From positions 1-64,000 of the forward strand of contig CAMVAT010000008.1 in the NCBI GenBank assembly GCA_947165505.1: a stretch of DNA of 64,000 nucleotides, in the 5' to 3' direction. A program made the translations under genes and the position numbers. Shown piece after piece: positions 24,916-35,028 of this stretch. Numbering within the stretch: the stretch's first letter is position 1; each line of letters begins with the position of its first letter. The notes beneath the pieces are model-generated. The model ran no database searches and was not told where the DNA came from. It saw only the letters and a program-made list of their open reading frames with translations. This stretch comes from an uncultured Prevotellaceae bacterium (GTDB lineage: Bacteria > Bacteroidota > Bacteroidia > Bacteroidales > Bacteroidaceae).

Positions 24916-25543
24916 ATGGGAATGTACATCAATATAGGCAATGCTGGATTCCAGTCGGCCCGCAACGGAGAGTATGTTGACAAATCGGGCCTGATAGCCA
25001 TTGTCAATAAGACGCTGTCATCAGAACGACGATTCAGTTGCGTTTCGCGCAGCCGCCGCTTCGGCAAGTCGATGGCAGCCAAGATGTTGTGCGCCTACTA
25101 TGACCACTCGTGCGACTCCAAATATCTGTTTGAGGATCTCGCCATCGCCCGCGACCCGTCGTTTGAGCGGCACTTGAACAAATACCCCGTCATCTATCTC
25201 GACCTGAGTGCGTTTGTGCCGAGATACCACGACGATAGCATCGTAGGGCATATAGAGGCGGCTCTGATTAAGGATATACTAGCAGCCTATCCGCAGGTGC
25301 AGGGAGAGGCTGGCGACGACTTGATGGTCACGCTCTTCAGAATACATGAAGCCACCGGCTGTGGTCATCGAACTGAAGTGCGACAAAAATGCCGATGCCA
25401 CCATCGACCAGATACTTCGGCGCGACTATCCCGACAAGGTGGCGGAATACACGGGCGACATCCTGCTCGTGGGCATCAACTACGACCGTGAGACGAAGAC
25501 ACACTCATGTAAGATACAAACAATTAAAGCGACCGAAACGTAA
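24916..25543 (+). pseudogene. Internally deleted, frameshifted AAA-ATPase-like / PD-(D/E)XK protein
   Basis: N-part FQSARNGEYVDKSGLIAIVN..RSRRFGKSMAAKML and C-part PAVVIELKCDKNADATIDQILRRDYPDKV are in different frames; the middle is missing. Confidence 0.8.
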
Positions 25544-25603
25544 CACATAGAATGCCACCCTTAAAAATCATAATTAATAGAACACACCTAAAATAACAGA
25601 CTC

Positions 25604-28477
25604 ATGAAAAAAAATCTACTACAACGATGGGGAGCGATGTGCCTCTTACTCCTGACCGTGGGCGTGGTCAGGGCACAAGAACTGAAATCGCTCGCCGACG
25701 AGCCCGCCACTGCCACCTTCGCCTTTGACCTGGGCACGGAGGGGCAGACCGCCGACTTCGGCACCGCCGCCGACTATTTCCTTTCAAGCAAGGTGACCTA
25801 CGGCAGCAATCTCACGCTGAAAGAAAAAAATACCGTAGGTGGCGTGAACGAGACACGCTTTGAGCCTACCGACAAAGAGGATGCCGCCGGCGAGAGCAAT
25901 GCCATCCGATTCCTCATCCAACCCAAGGCAGGCTATGCCTTCACACCCAAGAGCGTCTCGTTAAAGGCCACACGCTACGGCACCGACAACGGACTGCTCG
26001 ACTTCGCATGGCAGAACCCCAATGGCACCACCGTGACGCTCGACTCTAACGTCAAGCCGGCACGCAACAACGATGCCACCCCCTATAGCTCGTACAGCTA
26101 CGAGATCGCAGGGGCGACACCCGCTGAAGGTCCCTGCGGACTCGTGGTCTATCTCTACGGACTGCAAACCGCCAAACAAATAGGTCTGGCACAAATCGTC
26201 ATCACGGGCGTGCTCAACGGACAGGAGAAGGAAATGCCCATGCTCGGCTCGTTCACCGTCAATGGCGTGACCTATCAGGCCGACGACGTGTTCCAGACCA
26301 ATGGCGAACAATATGTGGGCTCCATCGAACTGTCGAAGACCGTGGCGATGGTCAGCGCATCCAACCCCCTCACCAATATCCAGGCATTGGCAGGAGAGGT
26401 GGGCGAGGTGACCTACGAGGGCGATGCCACTCAATGCGTCGTCACCATACCCATGACCCGGGGCGACCAGTCGGTCAACTATGTGCTCACAGTGATGCAG
26501 AAGCCCGATTTCACACTGACGTATATGGATACCGACGGCACGGTGATGGGCACGCAGGCCGTGGAAAAAGACGCTGCCATCGGTGCCTTTGCCGTTGACT
26601 TCAACAGCGCTAAGCCTAAAGACGGATACATAGTGCGCGGATGGTTTCAGAAATCCATCGGCGGACATAAATATACCATTGCCGACATCATCACTGCCGA
26701 CATCAAACTCTATGCCGTGGCTACGGAGATAGAGGTGTCGAGCGAGTTCAAGAAATATACGTTCAACCTGACCGATCCTGAGTTTTACGACATCGACCAC
26801 GAGGCGTTCAACTCTATCGGCTCTGGCGCCTGGCACGACAAGCAGCACGGATGGGTGTTCGCCGGCGGCGACAAGATTGAACTGCTGGTCGGACCGAAAG
26901 CCAATATCCATCTGGGCTTATGCCGATATACCGATGCCAATGCCACATTCATCGTCCGGGGGCCCAGCGGCAATGAGGTGGGTTCCATCGGTGCCTATAA
27001 CGCTTCCGACGGCGTCAACTACACCTATGCTTACGAGGGCGAACCGGGCACTCTCACACTTGAGATATCGGCCTCTGGAGCCGTCTATCTGCATAGCGTG
27101 CGCATCGTGAATACGGCCTCCACCAACTACACGGCCGACGGACGGTGGTACACCGTCAAACCGGGTGATGCCAGCAGCCTGCTCGATGCCATCGAAGCGG
27201 TCAACGGCACCAACAGCGCCACCACGGCCGAGCGCTCGTTCGTGTTCCTGCCGAATGGCACCTACGACCTCGGACAGACGGTGCTGACCTCTGTCAGCGG
27301 CAAGAATATCTCGTTCATCGGTGAGAGCCAAGAGGGTGTCGTCATCAAAAACGCGCCCGAGCGTGAGACGGAGGGCATCGGCACCACGGCCGTATTCCTG
27401 CTCACCGGTCAGAACCTCTATTTCCAAGACATTACCCTGAAGAACGCGCTCGACTACTACGGCGCTCTCGGTGCCGGACAGGCGGGCGGACGTGCCGTGT
27501 GCATACAAGACAAGGGCAACCGCTCGGTGTTTAAGAACGTGACGCTGCTCTCATACCAAGACACCTATTACAGCAACAATGATGCGATGAAATCCTATTG
27601 GGAGGACAGCGACATACACGGCACCGTTGACTTCATCTGCGGCGGTGGCGACGTGCGCTTTGTCAATACCATACTCTCGCTCGAACCGCGCGAGGCTAAC
27701 GGCACCGGCGGGCGCACCATCACGGCTCCCACCACGACCACGCAGTTCGGATATGTGTTCGACAACTGCCGCGTGGTGGACCTGGCCAACGGCAAGGGCG
27801 ACTGGAACTTCGGGCGCACTTGGCAGAACTCGCCCATCTGTGTGTATCTGAACACCACACTCGACGACCATGCCAAAAACACGCTGGTCAAGTCGCGCTG
27901 GACGCAGAAGGGCATGAACAGCAAAGACCCGAAGGTGTTTGGCGAATATGCCACCAAAGACATGGCTGGCAACGACATCACACCCGCCAGCAATATCATC
28001 AACTCGTACGGAGGCTCGTTCCAGACCATCCTCACTGCCGAAGAGGCGGCTGCCTATACCTATGAGAAGATGTTCACCAGTTGGGACCCCGCGGCACTCA
28101 CCGTGCAGATGACAGCCCCGGCCAACGTGAAGATTGACGGCGGACAGCTCACATGGGATGCCGTGGAGGGTGCCGATAAGTACCTCATCGAGCGCGACGG
28201 CGTGTTCGTGGCCCTGGCCGACGCGCCGGGCTATGCCATCGACGGCGAAGGCAACTACACCGTGCGCGCTGCCAACGCGCAGGGCGGATTCGGACTCCCC
28301 TCAGTGGCGGCCACAACGGCTGTCAAAACCATCAACAGCACCGAGGCTCGCGTGGTGAGCACCGCTATCTACTCCGTTGGCGGTGTTCGCCAAAACCAGT
28401 TGCGGCGTGGCACCAACATCGTGGTGAAAACACTCGACGACGGACAGCGTCTGACAGAGAAAGTCATCACAGAATAA
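25604..28477 (+). CDS. Secreted pectinesterase (CE8-type) with extended N-terminal modules
   Basis: 957 aa; GQNLYFQDITLKNA, LSYQDTYYSN, DSDIHGTVDFICGGGDVRFVN, GRTW. Confidence 0.9.
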   Translation: MKKNLLQRWGAMCLLLLTVGVVRAQELKSLADEPATATFAFDLGTEGQTADFGTAADYFLSSKVTYGSNLTLKEKNTVGGVNETRFEPTDKEDAAGESNAIRFLIQPKAGYAFTPKSVSLKATRYGTDNGLLDFAWQNPNGTTVTLDSNVKPARNNDATPYSSYSYEIAGATPAEGPCGLVVYLYGLQTAKQIGLAQIVITGVLNGQEKEMPMLGSFTVNGVTYQADDVFQTNGEQYVGSIELSKTVAMVSASNPLTNIQALAGEVGEVTYEGDATQCVVTIPMTRGDQSVNYVLTVMQKPDFTLTYMDTDGTVMGTQAVEKDAAIGAFAVDFNSAKPKDGYIVRGWFQKSIGGHKYTIADIITADIKLYAVATEIEVSSEFKKYTFNLTDPEFYDIDHEAFNSIGSGAWHDKQHGWVFAGGDKIELLVGPKANIHLGLCRYTDANATFIVRGPSGNEVGSIGAYNASDGVNYTYAYEGEPGTLTLEISASGAVYLHSVRIVNTASTNYTADGRWYTVKPGDASSLLDAIEAVNGTNSATTAERSFVFLPNGTYDLGQTVLTSVSGKNISFIGESQEGVVIKNAPERETEGIGTTAVFLLTGQNLYFQDITLKNALDYYGALGAGQAGGRAVCIQDKGNRSVFKNVTLLSYQDTYYSNNDAMKSYWEDSDIHGTVDFICGGGDVRFVNTILSLEPREANGTGGRTITAPTTTTQFGYVFDNCRVVDLANGKGDWNFGRTWQNSPICVYLNTTLDDHAKNTLVKSRWTQKGMNSKDPKVFGEYATKDMAGNDITPASNIINSYGGSFQTILTAEEAAAYTYEKMFTSWDPAALTVQMTAPANVKIDGGQLTWDAVEGADKYLIERDGVFVALADAPGYAIDGEGNYTVRAANAQGGFGLPSVAATTAVKTINSTEARVVSTAIYSVGGVRQNQLRRGTNIVVKTLDDGQRLTEKVITE

Positions 28478-28480
28478 TAG

Positions 28481-28549
28481 TAGGGACAGGGCGTGCCCTG
28501 TCCGCCATTTGTCATGGCTCGATTTCGGACAGGGCACGCCCTGTCCCTA
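28481..28549. repeat. 24-bp perfect inverted repeat; each arm is itself near-palindromic
   Basis: tagggacagggcgtgccctgtccg (28481-28504) and its reverse complement (28526-28549). Confidence 0.93.
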
Positions 28550-28615
28550 TACTTGGTTGATGTGAACCAACAAACCCTTATTTAGACTATTTTTAACCCC
28601 TTTTATGATTAATCT

Positions 28616-29386
28616 ATGATGAAAGAAACAAAATCCTTATTGCTCGCAGCGATGCTACTGATAGCATGCTCGGCGCAAAGCCGGCAGAGCCAGCCGGCAG
28701 CGCAAGACGAACAGACAGACAAGACCGAGATGGCGGCTCAAGAGAATGCGAACGTGGTGGAGAAAGTGGCAAAACCCGCCAAGCCCGTCGCCCTGAAAGA
28801 CTGTCCGCAGACCGACCGGCAACTGCGGGTGGCTCTCTCGCGCGATGCCGACATGAATCAGGTGGCGGTCATCTATCGCAATGGCGACATCGTGCAGACG
28901 TTCAATGACGAGGAACCGCTCTTCACTGACTGGTACGACCAACCCGCCGAGACCTTCATCCATTATGTGGATGCCAACTTCGACGGACATACCGACATCT
29001 TCCTCGGATTGGGACAGTCGCGCACCTACAGCGCACTGCTGCTGTGGAACCCCAAGACGCAGCTCTTTGAGCGCTATGGCAATCTTGGCGAACCCTCACT
29101 GCAAAATCCTGTGTTCGTACCTGCCGAGAAAGCCATCTACACCAGCGGCTCTAACAGTGCTTTCGAGTATCTCTATACCAAGGATGTATGGGATGAGGAG
29201 ACGCTGATAGATACTGAGGCCCTCTACTATTATGCCAATCCAGCCGAATACAATGGCATGAACGGCACCAACGTGAAAAAATACAATCTCTATGGTCCTG
29301 GCGAACAACTCGTCAAGGCCACTAACGACATCAAACAACTGCCTAAAGGATGGCAGCAGATTATCAACTTAACTCAGCAACCTTAA
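28616..29386 (+). CDS. Hypothetical lipoprotein
   Basis: 256 aa; signal/lipobox LLLAAMLLIACSAQ; VDANFDGHTDIFLGLG FG-GAP-like motif. Confidence 0.75.
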   Translation: MMKETKSLLLAAMLLIACSAQSRQSQPAAQDEQTDKTEMAAQENANVVEKVAKPAKPVALKDCPQTDRQLRVALSRDADMNQVAVIYRNGDIVQTFNDEEPLFTDWYDQPAETFIHYVDANFDGHTDIFLGLGQSRTYSALLLWNPKTQLFERYGNLGEPSLQNPVFVPAEKAIYTSGSNSAFEYLYTKDVWDEETLIDTEALYYYANPAEYNGMNGTNVKKYNLYGPGEQLVKATNDIKQLPKGWQQIINLTQQP

Positions 29387-29398
29387 AGAATTGTAACG

Positions 29399-29902
29399 AT
29401 GAAAAAGATTTTGACAATGATTTTCTTCTTCGCCGCTCTCATGGCGAAGGCACAAAGTCTGGAGGTGTTCTTCTGCGACTCGAATGGCAAATTCACTAAC
29501 ATCCGTAATGCTCCGAGTGGCAAGGTGGTGGATAAGGTCCCCACCGACTCTTATGGTATGCTGTTGGTGGAAGAACCCGTCAACGGATGGTGGTGTATTT
29601 GCGACAACAGCTACTATCAACCCGAAGGGGGACTGTACAAATTCTCCGGCTCGCGCTCGGGTTATTATGTGCATTACTCCTGCATCGCCGTGAATACACG
29701 CAACTACGGCGGACAAACGCTTACACTCAGAAGTACGCCATCGGCCAAAGGTAAATCGGTGTATCGCTTCGGTCAGGAACTCACGCTCCGGCCCCTCGGC
29801 GTCAAAGGCGATTGGGTCAAGGTACAGACGCTCGACGGCAAGCACACGGGATGGATTGAATCCGAATGGCTTTGTGGCAACAGCGTCTCCAACTGCAGCT
29901 AA
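29399..29902 (+). CDS. Secreted protein with SH3-like domain(s)
   Basis: 167 aa; LTLRSTPSAKGKSVYRFGQELTL..GDWVKVQTLDGKHTGWIESEWL. Confidence 0.75.
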   Translation: MKKILTMIFFFAALMAKAQSLEVFFCDSNGKFTNIRNAPSGKVVDKVPTDSYGMLLVEEPVNGWWCICDNSYYQPEGGLYKFSGSRSGYYVHYSCIAVNTRNYGGQTLTLRSTPSAKGKSVYRFGQELTLRPLGVKGDWVKVQTLDGKHTGWIESEWLCGNSVSNCS

Positions 29903-29948
29903 CAGAGCCGTCATCTCTACCGTAGTTCCCACCCATTCCCAAAATAAA

Positions 29949-29980
29949 CGCCCGGTCTCAAATAGAGGCCGGGCGATTTT
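29949..29980. terminator. Rho-independent-type terminator
   Basis: cgcccggtctc-aaata-gaggccgggcg followed by atttt. Confidence 0.7.
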
Positions 29981-29984
29981 CTGT

Positions 29985-30018
29985 CTCCCTCCACTCGGGG
30001 AGGGTTGGGGAGGGGGCT
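29985..30018. repeat. C/G-rich hairpin/G4 repeat abutting the galK stop codon
   Basis: ctccctccactcggggagggttggggagggggct. Confidence 0.87.
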
Positions 30019-31178
30019 TACACAATCTTTCTCGAGCCGTCGCCAATCACCACGTCGATGACCTTCGGCTCCTTGCCGTATTTCTCGCAGTAGCGTTTCT
30101 TGGCGTCGGCGATGAACTGGTCGTACAACTCATCCTTCACCAGGTTGATGGTGCAACCGCCGAAGCCGCCGCCCATGATACGGCTGCCGGTGACGCCGTT
30201 GTCGCGGGCGATGTCGTTCAGGAAGTCGAGCTCTTCGCAGCTCACCTCATATTCCTTCGACAGTCCTTCGTGCGTCTCGTACATCTTCTGGCCTACGGTC
30301 TCGTAGTCGCCTGCCACCAGCGCGTCGCACACGGCCAGCACGCGGTCTTTCTCGCCCAGCACGAAGTGTGCGCGCTTGTAGTCTTCTTCGCCCACCTCGG
30401 CGCGAACCTCTTCCAGTTGCTCCCAGGTGCAGTCGCGCAGCGTCTCAAACTTGCCTTCCGGATGCTTGGCGGCAATATGCTTCACCACGTTCTCGCACGA
30501 GTTACGGCGGTCGTTGTAGGGCGAGCCGGCCAACTCATGTTTCACGCACGAGTTGAGCAACACCAGTTTGTAGCCCTCGGGGTTGAAGGGGAAGTATTCA
30601 AACTCGCGCGAACGGCAGTCCAGACGCATCAGTTTGCCGGCCTTTCCGAACACACTGGCAAACTGGTCCATGATGCCGCAGTTCACACCGCAGTAGTTGT
30701 GCTCCGTGGCCTGACCGGCCAGCACCATATCCCATTTCGACACTTTGTTGTCGCCGAACAGGTCGTTCAGGGCGAAAGCGAAACAGCTCTCCAAAGCGGC
30801 AGAGGAAGACATGCCGGCTCCCAGGGGCACATCGCCAGAGAAAGCGGTGTTGAAACCCTTCACATCTACGCCGCGCTTGCGCATCTCCTGCACAATGCCG
30901 TAGATGTAGCGGGCCCACGACGTGCGCGGACCTACAGGGTCATCCACCTTGAATTCCACCTTGTCTTTCAGGTCGATGGCGTAGCAGATCACGGTGTTGA
31001 GACCGTTGGGGCGCACCTCGGCCATGATGCCGCAGTCCACGGCGCCGGGGAATACGAATCCGCCATTATAATCGGTGTGCTCACCAATCAGGTTAATACG
31101 ACCCGGCGAGTGATAGATGTTGCCGGTTTTACCATCAAAATGCTTGATGAAGCGACTTCTTACGTGTTCAATATCCAT
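30018..31178 (-). CDS. galK: Galactokinase
   Basis: 386 aa; YHSPGRINLIGEHTDYNGGFVFPGA, VPLGAGMSSSAALE, GSRIMGGGFGGCTINLV. Confidence 0.97.
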   Translation of the reverse strand: MDIEHVRSRFIKHFDGKTGNIYHSPGRINLIGEHTDYNGGFVFPGAVDCGIMAEVRPNGLNTVICYAIDLKDKVEFKVDDPVGPRTSWARYIYGIVQEMRKRGVDVKGFNTAFSGDVPLGAGMSSSAALESCFAFALNDLFGDNKVSKWDMVLAGQATEHNYCGVNCGIMDQFASVFGKAGKLMRLDCRSREFEYFPFNPEGYKLVLLNSCVKHELAGSPYNDRRNSCENVVKHIAAKHPEGKFETLRDCTWEQLEEVRAEVGEEDYKRAHFVLGEKDRVLAVCDALVAGDYETVGQKMYETHEGLSKEYEVSCEELDFLNDIARDNGVTGSRIMGGGFGGCTINLVKDELYDQFIADAKKRYCEKYGKEPKVIDVVIGDGSRKIV

Positions 31179-31188
31179 TTCTTTTTAA

Positions 31189-31220
31189 GGTTTGAGATTT
31201 GAGATTTGAGATTTGAGATT
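31189..31220. repeat. 7-bp tandem repeat (gatttga/ggtttga) overlapping the MFS transporter stop codon
   Basis: ggtttgagatttgagatttgagatttgagatt. Confidence 0.92.
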
Positions 31221-32541
31221 ATACCGGAATGTCTTTGTTCACGTTCTTGCTGCCCCACAAAGCGTAGATAAGCAGGTATGCAAGACTGAGCACCGGTATG
31301 ATGTAAGAGAACATATATCCGGCTGCGTCGGCAAGTGCATTCTGTATCAGAGGCATGATACCGCCGCCCACCACCATCATCATAAAGATGCCGGAGGCCT
31401 GCTCGGTGTATTTGCCCAAGCCCTCAACCGAGAGGTTGAAAATCGATGCCCACATAATCGACGTACACAGACCACAAAGCACGATGAGCAATGCGCGGGT
31501 GGGAACCTCGGCCATGCTGAACGAGTCGCCGGTGAACGTAGGCATGTTGATGGTGTTCGTCTCGGGGATGATCATGGCGATGACAATGAGCAAGATGGCG
31601 GTACCCGAGGCGCAAATCATCATCATCCGGCTGGATACCTTGCCGCCGATGGCACTGCCTATCATACGGCCGATGAGCATCAGGAACCAGTACGAGGCGG
31701 CCACGAAACCAGCTATGGCAGCGGCATTGGCCGTGTATAGACCGAGATTGTGGAACGCTCCGTTGTCGGGGTCTGAGAGATAGAAGTTGAGTGTGCCTGG
31801 CAAACCTATCTCAATACCAACATAGAGGAAGATGCCGATAATGCCGAGCTTGCAGTGGCGGAAAGCCCATGCGCTGCGCTCATATACAGCGTCTTTCTTC
31901 TTGTCTGTAGGATTCTCAATGGGGATGAAACTGAGGATGATGAATGCACCGGCAAATACGGCCATGGCGATGTAAAGCACCAGGTTGATGTCGGCCATCT
32001 GTGTGTCTTTGGTCACCTGGCCTACAAGGGCACCAACAAGAAGCGGGGTGGCGGTGCCGGCCAGACTGTTGAGCGTGCCACCGATGAGGTTGAGCTGGTT
32101 GCCACGGTTGCCGCCGCCGCCAAGAACGTTAAGCATCGGGTTGACCACGGTGTTGAGCATACACACAGAGAAACCGCAGACGAATGCTCCGAGCAGATAG
32201 ACAAACCATGCCGTGGGCAGACCGGCTATCTGGCCCATGTCGCCCGTGCCGGAGAGAAACTGTATGAACACACCAATGAATCCCACGGCTATGCCTATCA
32301 TCGCAGTCTTCTTGTAGCCATGAGTGGTGAGCATCTTGCCCGCAGGTATTCCCATAAAGAGGTAGGCGAGGAAGTTCATCATGTTGCCCATCATTCCGAG
32401 CATATTCGAACCGTCAATACCGTCGGCGTTCTTCCATACCGTGCCGGCTGGAGCTCCGAGGTTGGTCACAAACGAAATCATAGCGTAAAGAAACATGCAA
32501 GTGATGATGGCTATTACGCTTCCATTTTTTTTCTGGCTCAT
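31219..32541 (-). CDS. MFS sugar transporter (glucose/galactose-type)
   Basis: 440 aa, polytopic; NMMNFLAYLFMGIPAGKMLTTHGYKKT; operon with galK and galM. Confidence 0.88.
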   Translation of the reverse strand: MSQKKNGSVIAIITCMFLYAMISFVTNLGAPAGTVWKNADGIDGSNMLGMMGNMMNFLAYLFMGIPAGKMLTTHGYKKTAMIGIAVGFIGVFIQFLSGTGDMGQIAGLPTAWFVYLLGAFVCGFSVCMLNTVVNPMLNVLGGGGNRGNQLNLIGGTLNSLAGTATPLLVGALVGQVTKDTQMADINLVLYIAMAVFAGAFIILSFIPIENPTDKKKDAVYERSAWAFRHCKLGIIGIFLYVGIEIGLPGTLNFYLSDPDNGAFHNLGLYTANAAAIAGFVAASYWFLMLIGRMIGSAIGGKVSSRMMMICASGTAILLIVIAMIIPETNTINMPTFTGDSFSMAEVPTRALLIVLCGLCTSIMWASIFNLSVEGLGKYTEQASGIFMMMVVGGGIMPLIQNALADAAGYMFSYIIPVLSLAYLLIYALWGSKNVNKDIPV

Positions 32542-32670
32542 TGTTGTTATTAGATTTTTGATTGTTGTTGATTCAAGTTCAATAGCAGGATATATATAGG
32601 AAGATAAAGGAAGATAACAGCTTAACTGTTACTACCTCCCTTTATCTTCTTGTAATTCCTTCTAATAGGG

Positions 32671-33750
32671 CTATTTCCTTACGCCAAACTTATAAATGGT
32701 CTTCTGCTTGTACTGCTGACCGGGTTTCAGCACCACCGAGGGGAAATAAGGACGGTTGGGGCTGTCGGGGAAGTGCTGGGCCTCGAAGCAGACAGAACTG
32801 CGGCGGGGGAACGTGGCACCATACTGACCTTTATAACCGTTGCCGAAATTGTCGGTGTAAAGCTGAACGCCGGGCTCGGTGGTGAACACATCCATCGTGC
32901 GGCCGCTCTTGGGCTCGTAGATGCGGGCGGCAAAGCTCAGCTCGCCTTCCTCGCGCTTGTTGAGCACATAGCAGTGGTCGAAACCAGAACCGTTGCGTAT
33001 CTGCTCGTTGTCAGCGTTGATATCCTGACCGAAGGGTTTCGGGGTGCGGAAGTCGAACGGGGTACCTTCCACTTTCAGTATCTCGCCGGTGGGGATGCTC
33101 GTCTCGTCGATGGGCAGATAGAAGTCGGCGTTGATCTCGCACTCCACGTCGTCAATGGTCGGTGTGGGGTCGGCGATGCCTGCCAGGGCGAAGAAACCGT
33201 GGTGGGTCAGGTTGATGATGGTCTTCTTGTTGGTCGTGGCCATGTACTCGATGATCAGCTCGTTCTCGTTGGTGAACGTATAAACCACGGTCACCTTCAC
33301 TTCGCCGGTATAACCCTCTTCACCATAGGCCGATACCAGGTTAAGCACCAGCGTGTAGTCGTTCATCTGAAGGGCGTCCCATACACGGGCGTGGAATCCC
33401 TTAGGACCGCCGTGCAGCGCGTTGGGACCGTCGTTGATGGCGAGCTGGTATTCTTTGCCTTTGAGCTGGAACTTACCACGGCAGATGCGGTTGCCAAAGC
33501 GGCCGATCAGGGTGCTCAGGTAAGGCTCTGCTGTCATGGCTTCTTGGATGTTGGCATGACCTTGAATCACGTTGGCGTGCTTGCCGTCGCGGTCGGGCAC
33601 CATAATGGCCACAATACCGCCACCGTAGTTGGTGATGGCTACCTCATTGCCAGCAGCGTTTTTCAAGATGTACAAGTCCGTTTGTTTACCGTTAATAGTG
33701 GTCTGAAAGTCTTCTCTTCTCAGGCCACACAGATTTTCTGTCTCTGTCAT
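32671..33750 (-). CDS. galM: Aldose 1-epimerase
   Basis: LIGRFGNRICRGKFQLKGKEYQLAINDGPNALHGG; start moved to MTETENLCGLRRE from 33789. Confidence 0.93.
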   Translation of the reverse strand: MTETENLCGLRREDFQTTINGKQTDLYILKNAAGNEVAITNYGGGIVAIMVPDRDGKHANVIQGHANIQEAMTAEPYLSTLIGRFGNRICRGKFQLKGKEYQLAINDGPNALHGGPKGFHARVWDALQMNDYTLVLNLVSAYGEEGYTGEVKVTVVYTFTNENELIIEYMATTNKKTIINLTHHGFFALAGIADPTPTIDDVECEINADFYLPIDETSIPTGEILKVEGTPFDFRTPKPFGQDINADNEQIRNGSGFDHCYVLNKREEGELSFAARIYEPKSGRTMDVFTTEPGVQLYTDNFGNGYKGQYGATFPRRSSVCFEAQHFPDSPNRPYFPSVVLKPGQQYKQKTIYKFGVRK

Positions 33751-33940
33751 ATTCATTAAGTTTTTAGTTACAAACAATTGCAGTTGCAAAATAACTCAAA
33801 AAAAACGACATTGACGAATAAATCGGCAAAAAAACAACTTTGCCGAACGTTAAAAACGTTTAAAAGGTATTTGGTCGTTTGGTGGTTTAGTCGTTTGGTC
33901 GTCTTGTCGTTTAGTCTTTGCAAGTTCTTAGGTATCTCCA

Positions 33941-33960
33941 TTCCCCCTCTAAGTTAGACT
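33941..33960. repeat. Half-copy of the ccccctctaagttag palindromic repeat abutting a stop codon
   Basis: ttccccctctaagttagact, then stop complement tca at 33961. Confidence 0.7.
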
Positions 33961-34956
33961 TCAAAGAAACTTTTCTGTCATTTTTTTATAAAATGCCTGT
34001 TGTTCGGCCTCGGTAGCTGCGACAACACCTTGTAACTGCGATTGAAGTGATAGCAACTCGCGGGTGAGATGATAACCCTGCTGCTGTCGCGTAGTGATGA
34101 CTTTTTGCAATTCATAGGCTGCCTTCGTATTGTCGCGGCCAAGCAGTAATTGCGCCAAAGCCAAACGGTAACCCTGACGGAACTGCTCCTGACGCTGGTT
34201 TTGAATGGCGCGGCAATAGAGAGCGGCTTTCTTGCCGGGGTCGTCTGTCAGTTGTGCCAGTTCGGCATAGAGAAAACTGTCACGGTGACGGGTGAGCAAC
34301 TGCTGATAGATGTCAATGGCTTTCTCTTTCTCGCCCATGATGCGATACACCACAGCCATGTAGCGCTGGTTGTTCTTATTGCGCGGACTGCGGCGCATGG
34401 CTTCCTCGAGCAGTGGCATCACCTTCAGCGCGTGGTCGGCGTCGGGGTGCTCTTGTATCTCGTGGAAACAACGTGTGAGTATTCTCTGTGCTGTCGAGGG
34501 CAACAGGTGGGGCTGGTCGTGGGTGCCTTCCTTGGGGGTTGACATGCTGCCCTGCCAGTCGGCGGCTGTCAGGTTCTCCACACCGTAGCGCCCGATGAAG
34601 TCGAGCATGCTGAAGTCGGGAGCGTCGCCGGTCTGGCCAACTGTCGCCGGGGTGGCTGCCGCCCAGCCTGTGTCGGTGGCGTCGCTCAGTCGTAGCGCTC
34701 CGTGCAGGATGGCCTGGTGGGCCTTGCCGTCGGTGTCGTCGATGCGGGGCAGCACGCGCTGCAGGGCCTCGAATATCTTGATAGCCTCGTCAGTGCGCTT
34801 CTCACCGATGCGTTTCTTCAGGATGTCGCTGGCTGTCCAAAACATGCACAGTGTGGTGTATTTGCCTTGGTGGGCGGCATACATCGGACGTATGGCAGCA
34901 TACGCCTCTTCTATCTTCCCTTGCTTGCGCAGGTCAAACACTTCTTTGACGGTCAT
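33961..34956 (-). CDS. TPR-like hypothetical protein
   Basis: 331 aa; helical repeats such as YMAVVYRIMGEKEKAIDIYQQLL. Confidence 0.7.
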   Translation of the reverse strand: MTVKEVFDLRKQGKIEEAYAAIRPMYAAHQGKYTTLCMFWTASDILKKRIGEKRTDEAIKIFEALQRVLPRIDDTDGKAHQAILHGALRLSDATDTGWAAATPATVGQTGDAPDFSMLDFIGRYGVENLTAADWQGSMSTPKEGTHDQPHLLPSTAQRILTRCFHEIQEHPDADHALKVMPLLEEAMRRSPRNKNNQRYMAVVYRIMGEKEKAIDIYQQLLTRHRDSFLYAELAQLTDDPGKKAALYCRAIQNQRQEQFRQGYRLALAQLLLGRDNTKAAYELQKVITTRQQQGYHLTRELLSLQSQLQGVVAATEAEQQAFYKKMTEKFL

Positions 34957-34990
34957 AGATGATATAGGTTGTAGGTGTGATGATGCGGGT

Positions 34991-35028
34991 GGTGTCTATG
35001 GGGTGGGGCGGTGTCTATGGGGTGGGGC
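34991..35028. repeat. 19-bp unit in tandem x2 spanning the folC stop codon
   Basis: ggtgtctatggggtggggc twice. Confidence 0.93.

Noticed and set aside
24603-25543. Kinase plus AAA-ATPase as a defence system
   Set aside because: Both genes are truncated or frameshifted, so a working system is not supported
31213-32553. Plus-strand ORFs of 175 aa and 232 aa opposite the MFS transporter
   Set aside because: Antisense shadow ORFs without recognisable domains
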